Of a stretch of 64,000 nt of DNA, positions 34,850-47,399 are shown one piece after another. The stretch covers positions 1 to 64,000 of the forward strand of contig NW_026945742.1 in assembly GCF_034702125.1 (NCBI RefSeq), given 5' to 3'. The position numbers and the translations under genes are program-made. Source of the stretch: Engraulis encrasicolus (lineage: Eukaryota > Chordata > Actinopteri > Clupeiformes > Engraulidae). The first letter of the stretch is position 1. Each line of letters opens with the position of its first letter. A model generated the notes under the pieces. It ran no database searches. It was not told where the DNA came from and was given only the letters and a program-made list of their open reading frames with translations.

Positions 34850-36256
34850 TACGGCGGAGCATTAGGCTCAATAGGAGAAATATATTTTGCAAATCTCTGA
34901 GAAAGGAACTCAGAATTTTTGAAAAAAAAGTCCAAATTTTCGAGAAATAAAGTCAAAAGTTTTGAGAAAAAAGTCGAAAATTTAAAAGTCGAAACTTTCG
35001 AGAAATAAAGTCGAAAGTTTTGAGATGCAAAGTCAAAAGTTTTGACATACAAAGTCGAACATTTCGAGAAAAAAGACATGAAGAAGGCGGTCCTCGGAAG
35101 TGAGTGACATTCACTGGCGGTCAGTGGACATGAATGAGACCTGGCAGTCAGATAGACTACATTCGTCTCGCATTGTCCTTGGCGGTTCAGCAGGACACCG
35201 GAGTCATGGCTGTGGGAGGTGTACAAGTTTATGCCACATTATGTGATATTCAGGTATAGGCTATGTGTCGAGAGGGACTGTGGTTGGTAATGCAACAGTG
35301 TTGCCGCGGATGTTGTCTGGCTGTTAGCCCCAAGTATTCGGCCAGTGTAGCTAGTTGCTTGTGCTTTGTGGTTAGCTTATTAGAACTAGCCCTTGAATGT
35401 GAGCTTCACTGAGTTCAACCAGACAACTTGGCAGCAATAGGCAACCTCCGAGGCAAACACCTGTTAGCAACCACACTCCCTCTCGACACATACTACCTGA
35501 ATATCACATCATGCAGCATAAACTATAGCATCTGCAGTCATGGATCCGCGGTGTCCTGCCGAACCGTCAAGAAGAGTGTGGGTCATGTGAATGTGTGACT
35601 TGACTTAACTTGATGTTGCTGCTCTTGGAACAATCTGCCCGACCACATCCAGAATAGGTTACCCCATTCACTGGCCATGTTTAAGCAACATCTCCCACAT
35701 CTCTTCCTCCTGGAGGCTTATGGCTGCATTCCGCAAGCACATTCACTTGCACCAGAGATTTTATTAGGGAAGAACTTTGCTTGCGCTCACGCACTGACGC
35801 GCGCACACACACTTAGCTACACGATAGCCTACCCTGTGAAGCGACCTTGGATGTTTTGAAAGGCGCTATATAAAACGAAAGTATTGTTATTATTATTATT
35901 ATTATTATTATTGACTTGACTTCAGTCGACTGTCTCCCTCCCAGTCCCAGCCACTCTCACTGGTTTCGGCCATGAGTCCACCGCCAGTGAATGTCACTTC
36001 CGTGGAGGACCGCCTTCTTCATATTTCTGACTTTTTTCTCGAAATTTTCGACTTTGTATGTCAAAACTTTTGACTTTGCATCTCAAAACTTTCGACTTTA
36101 TTTCTCGAAAGTTTCGACTTTTAAATTTTCGATTTTTTTCTCAAAACTTTTGACTTTATTTCTCAAACATTTTGACATTTTTCTCGAAAATTCTGAGTTC
36201 CTTTCTCAGAGATTTGCAAAATATGTATGTCCTATTGAGCCTAATGCTCTTCCGTA
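34850..36256. mobile_element. Foldback-like element with ~300-bp inverted repeats
   Basis: The arms at about 34850-35160 and 35950-36256 are complementary and consist largely of AAAGTCGAAA/TTTCGAGAAA-type subrepeats. Termini are TACGGCGGAGCATT and AATGCTCTTCCGTA. The flanking 7-mers TGCTACC and TGCTGCC (34843-34849 and 36257-36263) look like a target duplication with one change. The 800-bp centre contains an L2-like LINE 3' end. No transposase seen. Confidence 0.7.
35590..35915 (+). mobile_element. LINE 3' end inside the foldback-like element
   Basis: Decayed C-terminal frame (AMFKQHLPHLFL near 35680), followed by GCGACCTTGGATGTTTTGAAAG, GGCGCTATATAAAACG and a (TTA)n tail at 35885-35912. This is a typical CR1/L2-group 3' end. 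Confidence 0.6.
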
Positions 36257-36615
36257 TGCTGCCCATTCACTAATGTTACCTTTTTCATGAATACTGACCA
36301 CCACCATCAAATTCTAAGTATTCATTATGACTGGAAAAATTGCACTTTTCGTACATGAAAAGGGGGATCTTCTCCATGGTCCGCCATTTTAAAATTCCAA
36401 AAATAGCCATTTTTAGCAGCAAAAATGACTTCAGAAAATAATATTTACAAATTGGCCCCGCCGTGATGCATTGGCTGCGTTATTCGCCAAAAAGCTTAAA
36501 ATAAGCTAACTCCATAATGGCGCGGCATTTCCCGGAATGGCTCATCATTAGATACATTTTGGGGCATGGGAAATCGATGGTGAAACTTTCATTTTACGCC
36601 GGAACTATCCTTTAA

Positions 36616-37020
36616 AAATCACCACAAAGTATTTTCATGGTGACACTACAAGTTCACATCCAAATTCATGCACTCCCACTCAGGCCAGGGTAAGAACACA
36701 GCAGGCAAGATTGTTAATTTACAGCACAGGTGGAATGGACGGGCAGGTGTCACACATTCAAATAAACACACAGTTACATTCAAACACAACAGAGGCACCG
36801 GTGGGCGTTCAGACGCCCCTCAGTACGGCTGCCTAGAATCCACCCCAGACACACGTGCTCGTAACCACACTCAACCTCACAGCACAGCAATTTGGTCACA
36901 CAATCACACAGCGAGAACAGTCTAGAAACGGAAGAGGGCCCACCACCTGAAAGACGCTGTCCCCACCACCTCTGCTCCTGAGTATAAAATAAAGACAAAA
37001 GATAATTAATTATGGATCTC
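36616..37020. other. No gene recognised
   Basis: An 85-codon frame at 36668-36925 without domains. Sequence rich in CACAC words leading into the microsatellite. Confidence 0.35.
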
Positions 37021-37025
37021 ACACA

Positions 37026-37033
37026 AATACCAC

Positions 37034-37117
<84 letters not shown>

Positions 37118-37165
37118 CAACACACACACACACACACACACACAATCTCAACAAAACACAAACTC

Positions 37166-37219
<54 letters not shown>
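37026..37219. repeat. (AC)n microsatellite cluster
   Basis: Three AC tracts (about 37026-37112, 37123-37144 and 37168-37219) separated by CTCAACA spacers. The long poly-Thr-His and poly-Cys-Val frames across them are artefacts. Confidence 0.95.
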
Positions 37220-37223
<4 letters not shown>

Positions 37224-37811
37224 CAAGACACGCACACAGTTTTGGGTCTCACACACACTCAACACACGCACACCCACAAACACACACATGCCACTGGGGG
37301 TCAACAGACCCAGAGCATTGGAGCAAAATAAACAAAACAATAAACAGCAACACGAGGCTCTACGGCAAGAAACCTCAACTCTATGATGTGTAACAGAAAA
37401 TAACAGACAATTCAAAATAATAAAGGAAACAAAACTGGACAATGAGCAAAATGCCCTAAGCCATGGCGCCCAGCCTAGAGCTATTCATCAGTCACGGTAC
37501 CCGCACTCACTCACGCACACACGCGCTCAATCACGCAAAATCCGAGGGCACAGAGATTGGATTTGGAATAAAGAGATTCACGGCAGTGGAGAGCGGAGAT
37601 GCCACTGGATGCCACTGGCGTCAACGTAGCGATAGTCAACAGCCAGGCAAAGCAGCAATATTGTTATATCCTGCAAGTCACTTCCTTGTGAGATGGTATC
37701 TAAAATGACACACAACCGTAATCTTAGTAAACAGTCAGCCCAGTAACTTCACCAAGCGACTCCAACTGAACCAACTGGGCACCTCAGTCATGGATGGAGG
37801 TGTAGGGAGAG

Positions 37812-37890
37812 GTAAGGGTGGGATTCGAACCTTCAACTCTGTGATCTTCAGTCCAACTCCCTAATCATTACACCAAGGTAGTAGTTATCC
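37812..37890 (-). repeat. tRNA-derived SINE head
   Basis: The minus strand gives TTGGTGTAATGATTAGGG (A box) and GAAGGTTCGAATCCCACCC (B box) at tRNA spacing. Related sequence extends to about 37725. SINE-type repeat, not a functional tRNA. Confidence 0.55.
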
Positions 37891-37935
37891 ATGTTTTTTG
37901 TGTAACCACGTAATCCACAATTAATCACGGTCACG

Positions 37936-37951
37936 CACGCACACACACGCA

Positions 37952-38010
<59 letters not shown>
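37936..38010. repeat. (AC)n/(ACGC)n microsatellite
   Basis: CACGCACGC units passing into a pure AC run. Confidence 0.95.
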
Positions 38011-38013
<3 letters not shown>

Positions 38014-38122
38014 CAGAGCTGGACTGGGATAACAAAACGGCTATTGCATTTTTGGCCCCTCATAATCAGCAGAGCACATCCGACTACTTTTTCACATAAT
38101 TGATGTCTTCTAGATGTACTAA

Positions 38123-38184
38123 CAGGGTGCGATTTGTCGGAAAACCAGAAGGGGGCAATATCAAGACCAGAAGGGGGGACAATC

Positions 38185-38218
<34 letters not shown>

Positions 38219-38235
38219 TTACAAATCGCACCCTG
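38123..38235. mobile_element. 113-bp hAT MITE containing a long poly-C run
   Basis: Termini CAGGGTGCGATTTGT and its complement; flanking 8-mers TGTACTAA and TGTATTAA (7 of 8). The interior has two AGAAGGGGG-type repeats and an uninterrupted run of about 31 C at about 38187-38218, prone to slippage. Confidence 0.75.
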
Positions 38236-38418
38236 TGTATTAACATTTGGGCCTAGGGGAAAGGGTGCCAAGGCTGACAACATTTATGTTTTAATTGTAC
38301 ATGGTCCCTAATAAATTGAATTTCACTGAATTGAATTGAAATACTGTAGTATGGTTACTAAAGTGTGCTATTAAACTATGCCAGAGTACTGTAGAGTGTT
38401 CAACACAGTATTGAACAG

Positions 38419-38593
38419 CGGCCTATACTACAAAGCTGGTTCAGTATACAGTAAGTTAAGGTTAAGTTAAGAGGTAAATAGCCTAATAGAAGAGCCTGGA
38501 GAACTCATTTTCTTAAGAAAGGCTCTTGTATTAGATGATTTACCTCTTAACTAAACCTTAACTTATCCAGAACCAGCTTTGTTGTATAGGCCC
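38419..38593. mobile_element. Palindromic MITE
   Basis: The left arm GGCCTATACTACAAAGCTGG...GTTAAGAGGTAAAT is mirrored by ATTTACCTCTTAAC...CAGCTTTGTTGTATAGGCC. 175 bp, non-coding. Confidence 0.65.
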
Positions 38594-38596
38594 CAG

Positions 38597-38708
<112 letters not shown>

Positions 38709-38799
38709 TATTCACAGTCACGCTCTATTAAACCAAAGGCTTGATAGATTTCTGTGTTTGTGTGTGTGTCTGTGTGTGTGTGTGTGCATGCTTTGTGTA

Positions 38800-40419
38800 T
38801 TGTTTGTGTCTTTATTTCTATCCAACTTCAGTATACCACATCTGGACACTGTAATGGCTGTGTGGCGCTCGCAGTATGTTTACATGAGGCACTCTTAAAA
38901 ACTGCAGTTCAGTAAATTTACCACTAGAGGGAACCCTTTTAAGGTTATGAATGACATACAGTAGTAGGCCAACGACATAGGCCCCAAGGAGTGTGCTCCA
39001 CCTCTCGGCACTGTAAAAATATGCATATGTCATACAAGGAAATTGAAATTCTGTTTATCTCTATACCATGCAAAGACATAGACACACACAAGACTAACTG
39101 ACATTTACCCAAGATACAGGACTGATATGTAATAGGGCTCCATATACACAACAAAGGCATAGACAGGCGGTAGACAGCATCTGCTCCAGCTGTATCACAC
39201 ACATACACCATAGACAGCATCTGGACACATCTATCACAAAGAGAAGGCTGCTACAGGGAATCATGGGTCTATTAAGAGTACCTGAGAGGATTGTACCATA
39301 AGTATCAAGAATTAGTGTTCTGTGGTGCCAGGTCATCTAGGACACCAAACTGGGGCTCTAACTCTATTCACCAAAAGCATGCTGTGCTGTTGCTTGTTCT
39401 TGCTTAGGATGCTAAACTGCCCTGCATTACACCATAATTGAGTTGTAGTACCTGTATATGGATGTCATTATTAACATCATACTTTAGGTGTAGTAGTAGG
39501 GCTATTTAAATTCAGACCATTGATGAGGTGTAGTGTATGGATATTATTTCACCATGTTAGCTGTAGCGTAATGGATCTGATTAGACCATGACTGAGATGT
39601 AGTGAGCTGATAGATGTCATCACACTGTAAGTAAGGTGTAGTGTAGAAGGAGAGGATCACGCCTCTTTGGAGACTGGACCTGGTCCTTGTACTTTGCACA
39701 GGTAATGCATGTTATGATTTAGCATCTTGGTCTACCATATTGAATGTTTTTGGTGTCACCATCAGAGGGAGCACTTTTTATTATACTGTAGATTTTTTTT
39801 TATCCCATTTTAGATCATCTGTCTGTGGATATGTTTCTTTACACGGTTTCTGTAGTTGTTATGCCTGTGTCACTTCAAGACCTTGAACATAGTTTAATTT
39901 AGTTTATTAGGATCCCCATTAGCTGGGCGCAGACCCAGCTATTCTTCCTGGGGTCCAACAATAAAATCACACACAGTTAAAAGTTCTACACAAATCTGTA
40001 CATTAATTTAAGCACCATACACTGAAAAGAAAAAAAGAAAAAAAAAGAAAGAAAAAAACATAGTGCACAGTAAAAATGCTAATGTCAGCCTATTTTAACT
40101 CTTAAAGAAGTAACATTTTAATTCGGTCCCACTCCAACAAATAATGTCAATTTCACTCTTTGGTCAGTGTAACATTTTCAAAGTTAATTTTACTCAATAT
40201 TTTGAAAATTTGAACACACAAATGTGAAAAAATATTGAAAAGCGGTGTCACCTGCAGCAGAGTGGGCAGGTAATCGTCTTTCTGTAGAGATTAAATGATG
40301 CTGGCCATCTGCAAAACTTCAGTCTTACAGTACTTTTGACTCCACAGTTAGAATAATGTGACTGACCACAGTGTTGTATAGGATACTGTATATGAACACC
40401 CCATTTTTTACTATTTGGT

Positions 40420-40420
<1 letters not shown>
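38800..40420. other. No gene recognised; LINE-like 3' fragment near 39.9 kb
   Basis: At about 39895-40000, TTTATTAGGATCCCCATTAGC and TTCCTGGGGTCCAACA resemble the complement of a fish LINE 3' end. Frames of 70-90 codons on the minus strand (38818-39336) have no known domain. Confidence 0.4.
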
Positions 40421-40421
<1 letters not shown>

Positions 40422-40507
<86 letters not shown>

Positions 40508-40513
40508 TGTGTG
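40422..40513. repeat. (GT)n microsatellite
   Basis: About 90 bp of GT with one TT interruption near the end. Confidence 0.96.
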
Positions 40514-41007
40514 AGAGCATTAGCGTGAGCGTGAGCGAGAGCAGGAGGAGAGTTCTGCTCTGCCTACTTGTCAATATCAAACAAAATGTCCGCTGAGGTA
40601 TGACATCACTGACTCATCTGCCATGTAAGGGCAGCAATGCACGATTGCATCCATTTCTTCACTACTTGGAAAGATGGCACACACACAGATGCATGCACGC
40701 ACACACACACCAGCATAGTTGATGTGTTTTTTTGTCATGTCGCTCCTGAATAATGTGGATCTGCTCGTCACAGAAGTCAAGAAAGTGTCTTGTTGGATTC
40801 CAGCTACTCGACTTCAAACTTGCCATTAAAAAAACTCCCTATTAAAAACGTACTATGAATCCGGGGTGTTCTTGAGAGCGTGGCGTCCAATTATTGGATT
40901 CTGCTGGTTTATTTATCTAATACATCAACGTAATAAATTAATAAGATGCTTTCTTGCCATTAAACATGTATGCTTTGTAAATATGGATCTTGTTTTATTT
41001 TTGTTAA

Positions 41008-41358
41008 AGGGACATTGTGTGAGATTTTTAGTTGTTTATTTCCAGAATTCATGCTGCCCATTCACTAATGTTACCTTTTTCATGAATACTTACCACCAGC
41101 ATCAAATTCTAAGTATTCATTATGACTGGAAAAATCGCACTTTTCATACATGAAAAGGGGGATCTTCTCCATGGTCGGCCATTTTGAATTTCCAAAAATA
41201 GCCATTTTTAGCTGCAAAAATGACTGTACTTGAACCATACTAGAAAGTATTTGTTTATTACTTGGTAAACTTTCATGTAAAGATCAAATTTGGCAGTAGG
41301 CAGCCCAGTTTCAATGAGTTGCAGTACCTTTTTTGACCATTTCCTGCACACTGTCCCT
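41008..41358. mobile_element. Intact TTAA-type MITE
   Basis: Termini AGGGACATTGTGTGAG and ...GCACACTGTCCCT are inverted and bordered by TTAA (41004-41007 and 41359-41362). 351 bp, no protein. It serves as the uninterrupted reference for 34799-36611. Confidence 0.8.
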
Positions 41359-41845
41359 TTAATGTTGTTTTGAGAATTGTAAAGTAAACAGTTGAATTCC
41401 CAGACCCAGACACAGTCAGTTCCTTGTTATCATGGAATCTGATCTGGTGCATATAGCTTGACTCCTTGGTTTTCTTTGAACAGTTCAGGGTTTTAATATC
41501 AAACCTACCTACATGTTTTCCACAACATCCTCTAACTTTCATGTGTTTTCTCGACTGATTTCAATGTTATGTGTGATGTGCATGTTGTGTGGGTATTTTA
41601 TACTCTTATGTATGAAGTGAATCTACGTATAGGCTAGTAGCCTATGTGCAGTATACACATGTTTTTGAGCTTTTTGAGGTAATTGTTCAGCCCACACATA
41701 TCCTTAACTGGCTGTAACCATGTTATATTGCCTTTCAGTTTCATTACCTTCAAACAAAGAGGGTTGGACCCTTAATGAATCCATGAGAATGTGAAATAGG
41801 CCTCAAGGCTTGAGTCAAGTCAAACAGGTCATTGCAGGCACTAAT

Positions 41846-43224
41846 CAGTCCCCCCAGGAAATCGCGATGTTGCGATCGCGTCGTTTTTCGCAACTTCAAT
41901 GAATTCCCGCGAATTCTGCGCGAGAGCGCAACTTTAACCAATCACCGCGATTTCCCGCAACTTTGAACACTTTGAACCAATCCATGTTGCGCTGACTTCA
42001 CTGACGTCGACAAACTTCCTTTCAAAAAGGATAATACAATAAAAAATACAATAAAAAAGTAACCTAGCAATCAGTCCCAGCACTTTACTATGCACAATGT
42101 ACAAAGTTGTCGGTGAGGGGAAAAAAACTAATAGCCTAAATACGAATGTAGGAAACGCCATGTTCTCATTGCGCGTCTGCTCGCATGGTCACAGGAGGGA
42201 AAATGTATGACCACTAGTCTGGCATAACCAATAGGCCTACATTTTTAAAATGTGGTAGGCCTACATAAATATAGCCTAATTAACACTTCATGACAGTCAT
42301 CTAGGCTACATTACGCCAAGTATAGGGCTCCTACAACAAGATGTGTTTTAGATTCTTTTTTCTAAAGCGGTCCACCTGCTGGACCACTTTGGTGTTTGAC
42401 TTGTGCGCATACAGAAGGTAACATTTTCCCTCCGAATTGAGATGCGCAAATGCCTTGTCCACAACAAAGCAGTAATTTCCATCCTTCATTGTGAATGCTG
42501 CGTGCGTGCCTGGCCGATATAGTCATCTCTTTCGTGCAAATTGGGCTATGGCTGGATCAGGGTTCACGTTAGCCGGCTGTGGCCGGACATTGGCCGTTTG
42601 CATGCATGAATGACCGGCAAAATAAAATGTGGCCGGACAAAATGTCCGACAAAAATGACTGCAATCAGTCAGTAAATAATATTAGCTCATTTTAAATAGG
42701 CCTACTTAACGTTACAAAAGACCAGTAGGCCTAATATGAAACTGAACAAAACTGAAAATATTTGTGAATAGCCTATGTAAATTAACTTGTCATAAGCAGC
42801 ACGCAATATTGCTTGCGCTCTCGTCCCCACCGTCGTTGTCCCCAATCACGTTATGCTTATAATCACTTGACTCACGCTGGCTGCTGTGCTGTCGAGGAAC
42901 GATTCTGTTTTGTTGTGGGCTATTTTTTACCAATATATCAGTGAACACAACAAAGGGCATTGCATTTGCAAAACCGTTTCATGCCCTTTGAGAAGTCAAG
43001 CCTAACAGTTTGGGACTCAATGGCATGCGCAGCATTGCATCACTTTCACTTTTACCTCTGCTGAAAAATGGTGGTGGATCTCCAAGTAGGCTACACAGCC
43101 TATACAGAGGGTCAAGTTAAACATTCCAGAGATGGATCGCGATTTTCTGGAAATCCTCGTGCACCATCTGGCAATTCCGACCGCGATTTTTTGAGAAAAT
43201 GCCCGCGATTTCCTGGTGGGACTG
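41846..43224. mobile_element. 1.4-kb non-autonomous element with 6-bp duplication
   Basis: Termini CAGTCCCCCCAGGAAATCGCG and the complement of GCGATTTCCTGGTGGGACTG. Both sides carry ACTAAT (41840-41845 and 43225-43230). It is absent from the paralogous site at about 56330-56345, which confirms insertion. A 6-bp duplication does not fit hAT or Tc1, and the superfamily is not assigned. The interior contains GGCTGTGGCCGGACATTGGC-type sequence at about 42575 but no transposase. Confidence 0.7.
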
Positions 43225-43246
43225 ACTAATGCTTTCACGTGTTTGA

Positions 43247-43251
<5 letters not shown>

Positions 43252-43308
<57 letters not shown>
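43252..43308. repeat. (TC)n microsatellite
   Basis: About 57 bp of TC. The orthologous position in the second duplicate (56377-56408) is shorter. Confidence 0.96.
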
Positions 43309-43311
<3 letters not shown>

Positions 43312-44006
43312 CCATGCAGCCTGGAAAGTAAACAGGTCTAACCTGCCCCATCATGCAATCACATAACAATGCGTTTGGCCTTGGATATATTTTCACGTTT
43401 TTTTTTTGTGTTCAAGCCTGGATCATAAGCAATAACTTTAACTCCAACTGCACAAGCAGTAGTCTGAACCATGCATTTCATGTTGTGTGGTACGGAACAG
43501 CCAAGGGAACCTCAATTTGCCCATCCTCAGATGCTTTCTCATTGAAACTCTAAATTATCACCTTATCACCTGTATAAAATGTTAATGCGCTATACAAGTA
43601 AAATGACCTTTCTTTGCTTAGAAACAGCACATTAAAACACAGATTGAATGCGGCAGTGTTGACCCTGTGTGATATTGTGAAACTATTATCCTCCTAGGTT
43701 TTATGAAATTCAATGTATACATTTCTTTTTTTCATGTTTAATTTTATGTTCTCATTTTATTCTAATCAAGTCTGTGACAAACATATTAACTGTTTCAGCC
43801 TGAAAAAGCATGTGGAAAGGTGTAAGTTGTCATGTTCCAGAGAAGAAGGAAGAAGGGAGATTATAAAACATACTGGCTGCCATCTTTGGAGCTGTGCCAG
43901 GGGAATTCCTAACAGCCACACACAAGTAGGCCATATCTGTGTTGCTCTCCCTCCCGCTGTCTAATTCTTCTAAAGTGCATCTTCACGTGTCTAGTGGGTC
44001 GGCAAA

Positions 44007-44083
44007 GGCCCCGGGGCGGGAATCGAACCCGGGTCAGCTGCTGAGCAGGCGAGTGGCCTACCGGTTGGCTACAGGATGGCCCA
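44007..44083 (-). repeat. tRNA-like (SINE-type) module
   Basis: The minus strand reads TGTAGCCAACCGGTAGGCC (A-box region) and CCCGGGTTCGATTCCCG (near-canonical B box). A full acceptor stem is not convincing, so it is called a tRNA-derived repeat. Confidence 0.5.
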
Positions 44084-44254
44084 CATATTTTCTATTGTGT
44101 TTAGTTGGTTTGCATGACTTTGGGTCATACTTATTTCCTTATTGTTATCGGTATTATTTATTTTATTGTTATTAATATTTTTATTGAAAATACTTTGTAT
44201 GTGTTTCTACTTCGTGGAAGTGTGTGCGCGTGCATTTGTGTGTGTGTGCACGTG

Positions 44255-45211
44255 CAGGGCCGGTTCTGGCTTATTAGGCGCCCTAGGCGAGTTTGAGTTC
44301 TATGTGTTTGAACCGGAGGGACAGGGTGAGAGAAAGGGAGAAAAGCTGTCACGCTTTTGAATTTCATAATATACAAAATATAGTAAATAGCCTCACTTGT
44401 CTGCAATACTACATCACTTAGCATGAAAACATGCTGTGCATGGTTCTCTTACAAGTCAGTCTGGTCTGGAAACAATGTTTTTTTTTAAGCTTACAACAAG
44501 CAGGTAATTCATTCAAGTGGATGGAAGGAGATATGGCAGCTAAACTTGTTTTAAACATGGCACCAGTCTTACTTTACATTGCTGGTCAACCTAAGCAAGT
44601 ATTATGATGTCAGGTGGGTGTTAGTGAGTAGGCTACTAACAGCTACTTTACTGGATTTCATTGCTTGGCATACTTGGCTAATGTTAGCATGCTAACTAGC
44701 GATTTCTCAGATCAAAAGCAAAGCTCTTTTTCCCTCTAATTCCTAGTAGCCTCGTAACTATTAGGCTTTACATTACCACAAACGGTTGCTGATTAAACCA
44801 CATACTTCCAAAACAAACTCTGCAACTCCTGCATCATGCAATGACTTGTTTAATGAGAACACAACAATTCTCCACCCAGCAGAGCAGCATTGCTGTTCGC
44901 GCTTGCCCTCTGTCTCTCGAATGAGTCTCCAAATTCAAAATAGATCGCACGCTGTCACTCGCCCCGCCCCCTTTCTCAGGACTGTCTGTTTATTGGTTCA
45001 CAGACTTCCCAGAGACAGTTGAAAGCGATATTACTATTGGCTGAGGGGCGCTTTGCCGTGAGGAGCACTTTCGCCACGCTTTGTTGATTGCGACTTCATA
45101 AAAAACCTCCATATCGCAAAATTACGCATCGGAGAGCACCATTTCGGCGCTCCTTCTTCACATTGCGCTCTAGGCGACCGCCTAGCCGGCCTATGCTTAT
45201 AACCGGCCCTG
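44255..45211. mobile_element. hAT element inserted in a GT microsatellite
   Basis: Termini CAGGGCCGGTTCTGGC and the complement of CTTATAACCGGCCCTG, with the exact 8-bp duplication TGCACGTG (44247-44254 and 45212-45219). The flanking microsatellite is interrupted: a short GT stretch on the left and a long GT run on the right. 957 bp, no transposase frame. Confidence 0.88.
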
Positions 45212-45212
45212 T

Positions 45213-45347
<135 letters not shown>

Positions 45348-45734
45348 GGAGAGAGAGAGAGAGAGTTTGTTACAAATTACATATTTCTGTACGTCATTAG
45401 TGATCCTACTGATAGATGACTTGTGTGTGATCAATACAAATGATTCAAATATAAAAATACAAAGTTACAAAAATATTGGCTCATGGCCAGTGCTTCTTTC
45501 ATGTCCTAACCAGATCTCAAACTGAAATGAAATATGAGACATGCTCTTGTAAACTTTTTTTTTAAAGAAAGGGTGCTGTGAACCACACAGAAATGGAACA
45601 GCACATCTCATGACAATAACAGAATGCTGTTCAGCGACGTTGAGAGGAATGCCTCCTGACTGCATTCCTTATGGGGCAAGGAGCTGCAGGCTCAACATCC
45701 CACCCACCTGAGACACACAAGGAAGGCAGTGTCT

Positions 45735-46155
45735 CCATTGTAAGTTGCTTTGGTTTAAAAGCGTCTGCCAAACGCAGTGTAATGTAATGCAATTACGTAA
45801 TGTGTTCACTCTTTTGAACATTTGTTTCAAATAAAAACACACTTGGCTTTGTGGAGCGCATTGATCATTATTGTGCCCTCACCCGCAAGGAAAAAGTCTC
45901 AAAGTTGTTTCAAAGACTATGAAATTTAACCAAGTAGGAAGTAAAGGCCTCATTATGAGATTGCCAAATGTTTTTGAAAGACTGGTAAATGCGCGACGTT
46001 ACATCTGCCTTCATCAGACTTTTGTCATTTTATTCTTTAAGAAAAATAGCACTTTATATAACAAGGAATTGGTAAAAATAGAACCACCGAGTATAGGTAA
46101 GTGGTTGGAAAGCATAGAGGAAATGAGAACTATGGAAAGACTAATTAAGCAATAA
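45735..46155 (+). mobile_element. Probable LINE 3' remnants
   Basis: 45735-45790 has the tail TTTAAAAGCGTCTGCCAAACG then TAATGTAATG. A frame at 45871-46155 ends with PPSIGKWLESIEEMRTMERL, which resembles the C terminus of L1/Tx1-group reverse transcriptases. That match is from memory of the family pattern and is weak. Confidence 0.35.
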
Positions 46156-46238
46156 GCCACGAGAGGCCGTGGGTTATGCTCGATTGAGCTCGTTATCAAT
46201 TGAGCATAACCCACGGACTCAAGTGGCTTATTGCTTAT
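46148..46238. repeat. 90-bp imperfect palindrome
   Basis: GCAATAAGCCAC...CCGTGGGTTATGCTC faces GAGCATAACCCACGG...GTGGCTTATTGC. It could form a long stem. Probably part of a MITE, with a possible partner end near 46575-46640. Confidence 0.6.
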
Positions 46239-47019
46239 CTAACACTGAGCTGACCAAAATTCTTTAAAAACACTTTAATAACAATTAATTTGATCAGTTG
46301 ACAAGTTGAAGAAGTGATTGTGGTTACCCCGGCAACGCTACTTGGTGTGCATACGTTCGTCGCGTTGCCAGACACACACTTTGCTACAAAAACTCAGCAA
46401 GGGGTGATAAACACAGCTGGAATGAAATGTCTTTGCAATCACACTGATGCCCCAACCACAGATGGTGCAAAGATGTGCTCTTCTTGCAGACTCCCTACCT
46501 CAACTGCAACATATTCTCATTACCAACATAGATGCGCTGGGTCTAACTTAGATAGAATCTTCAGGTGGAAGCTGTAGGTTTTTGCTCGATTGAATACGGC
46601 TATCAGCCAATCAGAATCGAGAACCGGACCGCACAGCGTTTGATCATAGAATTGATATGACCAAAAATGGGCCCTACTACTGATACAATGAGGAGTTATC
46701 TTAAACCACCCTCATAAGAAATCAAACAATTTCAATGAATATATATGCATACCCTTTGTAGTTTATTTCTGTCAAATTGGATATTTACTTATTCACTTCA
46801 GGTTTATTTGTGTTTTTATTTTGTTCATGGGAGTTTAGGTGCAAGTGTGTTTGTGTTTACATGGGTGTGGGGGCATGTGTGAGAGATTGGGGAGGAGGGT
46901 GTTGGAAGGAAGGGAAGGGAGGAGTGTATTGGGAACACATGTACGGTATGCTGATGCATTCATGTGGGTGCATGCGGATGGGTGAATGTAGACCTGCAGG
47001 TGTGGGTGAATGAGGGTGA

Positions 47020-47330
47020 ACGCTAGCCTGATTATCATCGACATTCAAATCTCTTTGAGACTTGGTCTGACCAAGAGCATAACAATTAACATTTCCCAAA
47101 CGGCATGGTTGACCCGCCTTCCTTGGTTTGCTTATGGTTGTTGACAAAGTGAAAGGAGTTCCCGTATTTGCGGGAACTCAGAAAATACTTGCATTGCTCT
47201 TGACCTGACTAGTTTCATCGCCGAAGGTGTTGTATCACTAGGAGGGCGTGGCCTGCAGCTAGGTGAAAGCACTGCTAGAGCACAAGTAAACCTGAGCATA
47301 GAATTGGAGAAATGCATGGGTGCATTAATT
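47020..47330. repeat. Interspersed repeat, copy 1 (paralogue at 49.9-50.2 kb)
   Basis: GCCTGATTATCATCGAC, TTGGTCTGACCAAGA and GGAGTTCCC...GGAACTCAG are shared in order with 49867-50160. It is a non-coding repeat of unassigned family. Confidence 0.55.
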
Positions 47331-47399
47331 GTATGGGTATATATTTATGCTTTTTGTATGAATGTTTTATTATTTTTATTGTTGTTGTTGTATTACTTA

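Larger units (their letters stand above)
34799..36611. mobile_element. TTAA-type MITE interrupted by a foldback-like element
   Basis: Bordered by TTAA (34795-34798 and 36612-36615). Its left part and the stretch at 36257-36420 match the intact TTAA element at 41008-41358, which reads AATTCATGCTGCCCATTCAC without a break. The interruption is the element at 34850-36256. The right-hand terminus differs from the 41-kb copy, so the outer right boundary is less certain. Confidence 0.6.

Noticed and set aside
44007..44083. Functional tRNA genes at this and similar sites (15556, 37812, 13113)
   Set aside because: A and B boxes are visible, but the acceptor stems do not pair convincingly and the modules lie in repeats; called tRNA-derived instead.
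45871..46155. Independent 94-codon gene
   Set aside because: The end resembles a LINE reverse transcriptase C terminus, and a LINE-type tail lies just upstream; no gene structure.
46148..46238. microRNA precursor
   Set aside because: The palindrome is long and nearly perfect, and looks like a MITE end. Without expression data a hairpin alone is not evidence.
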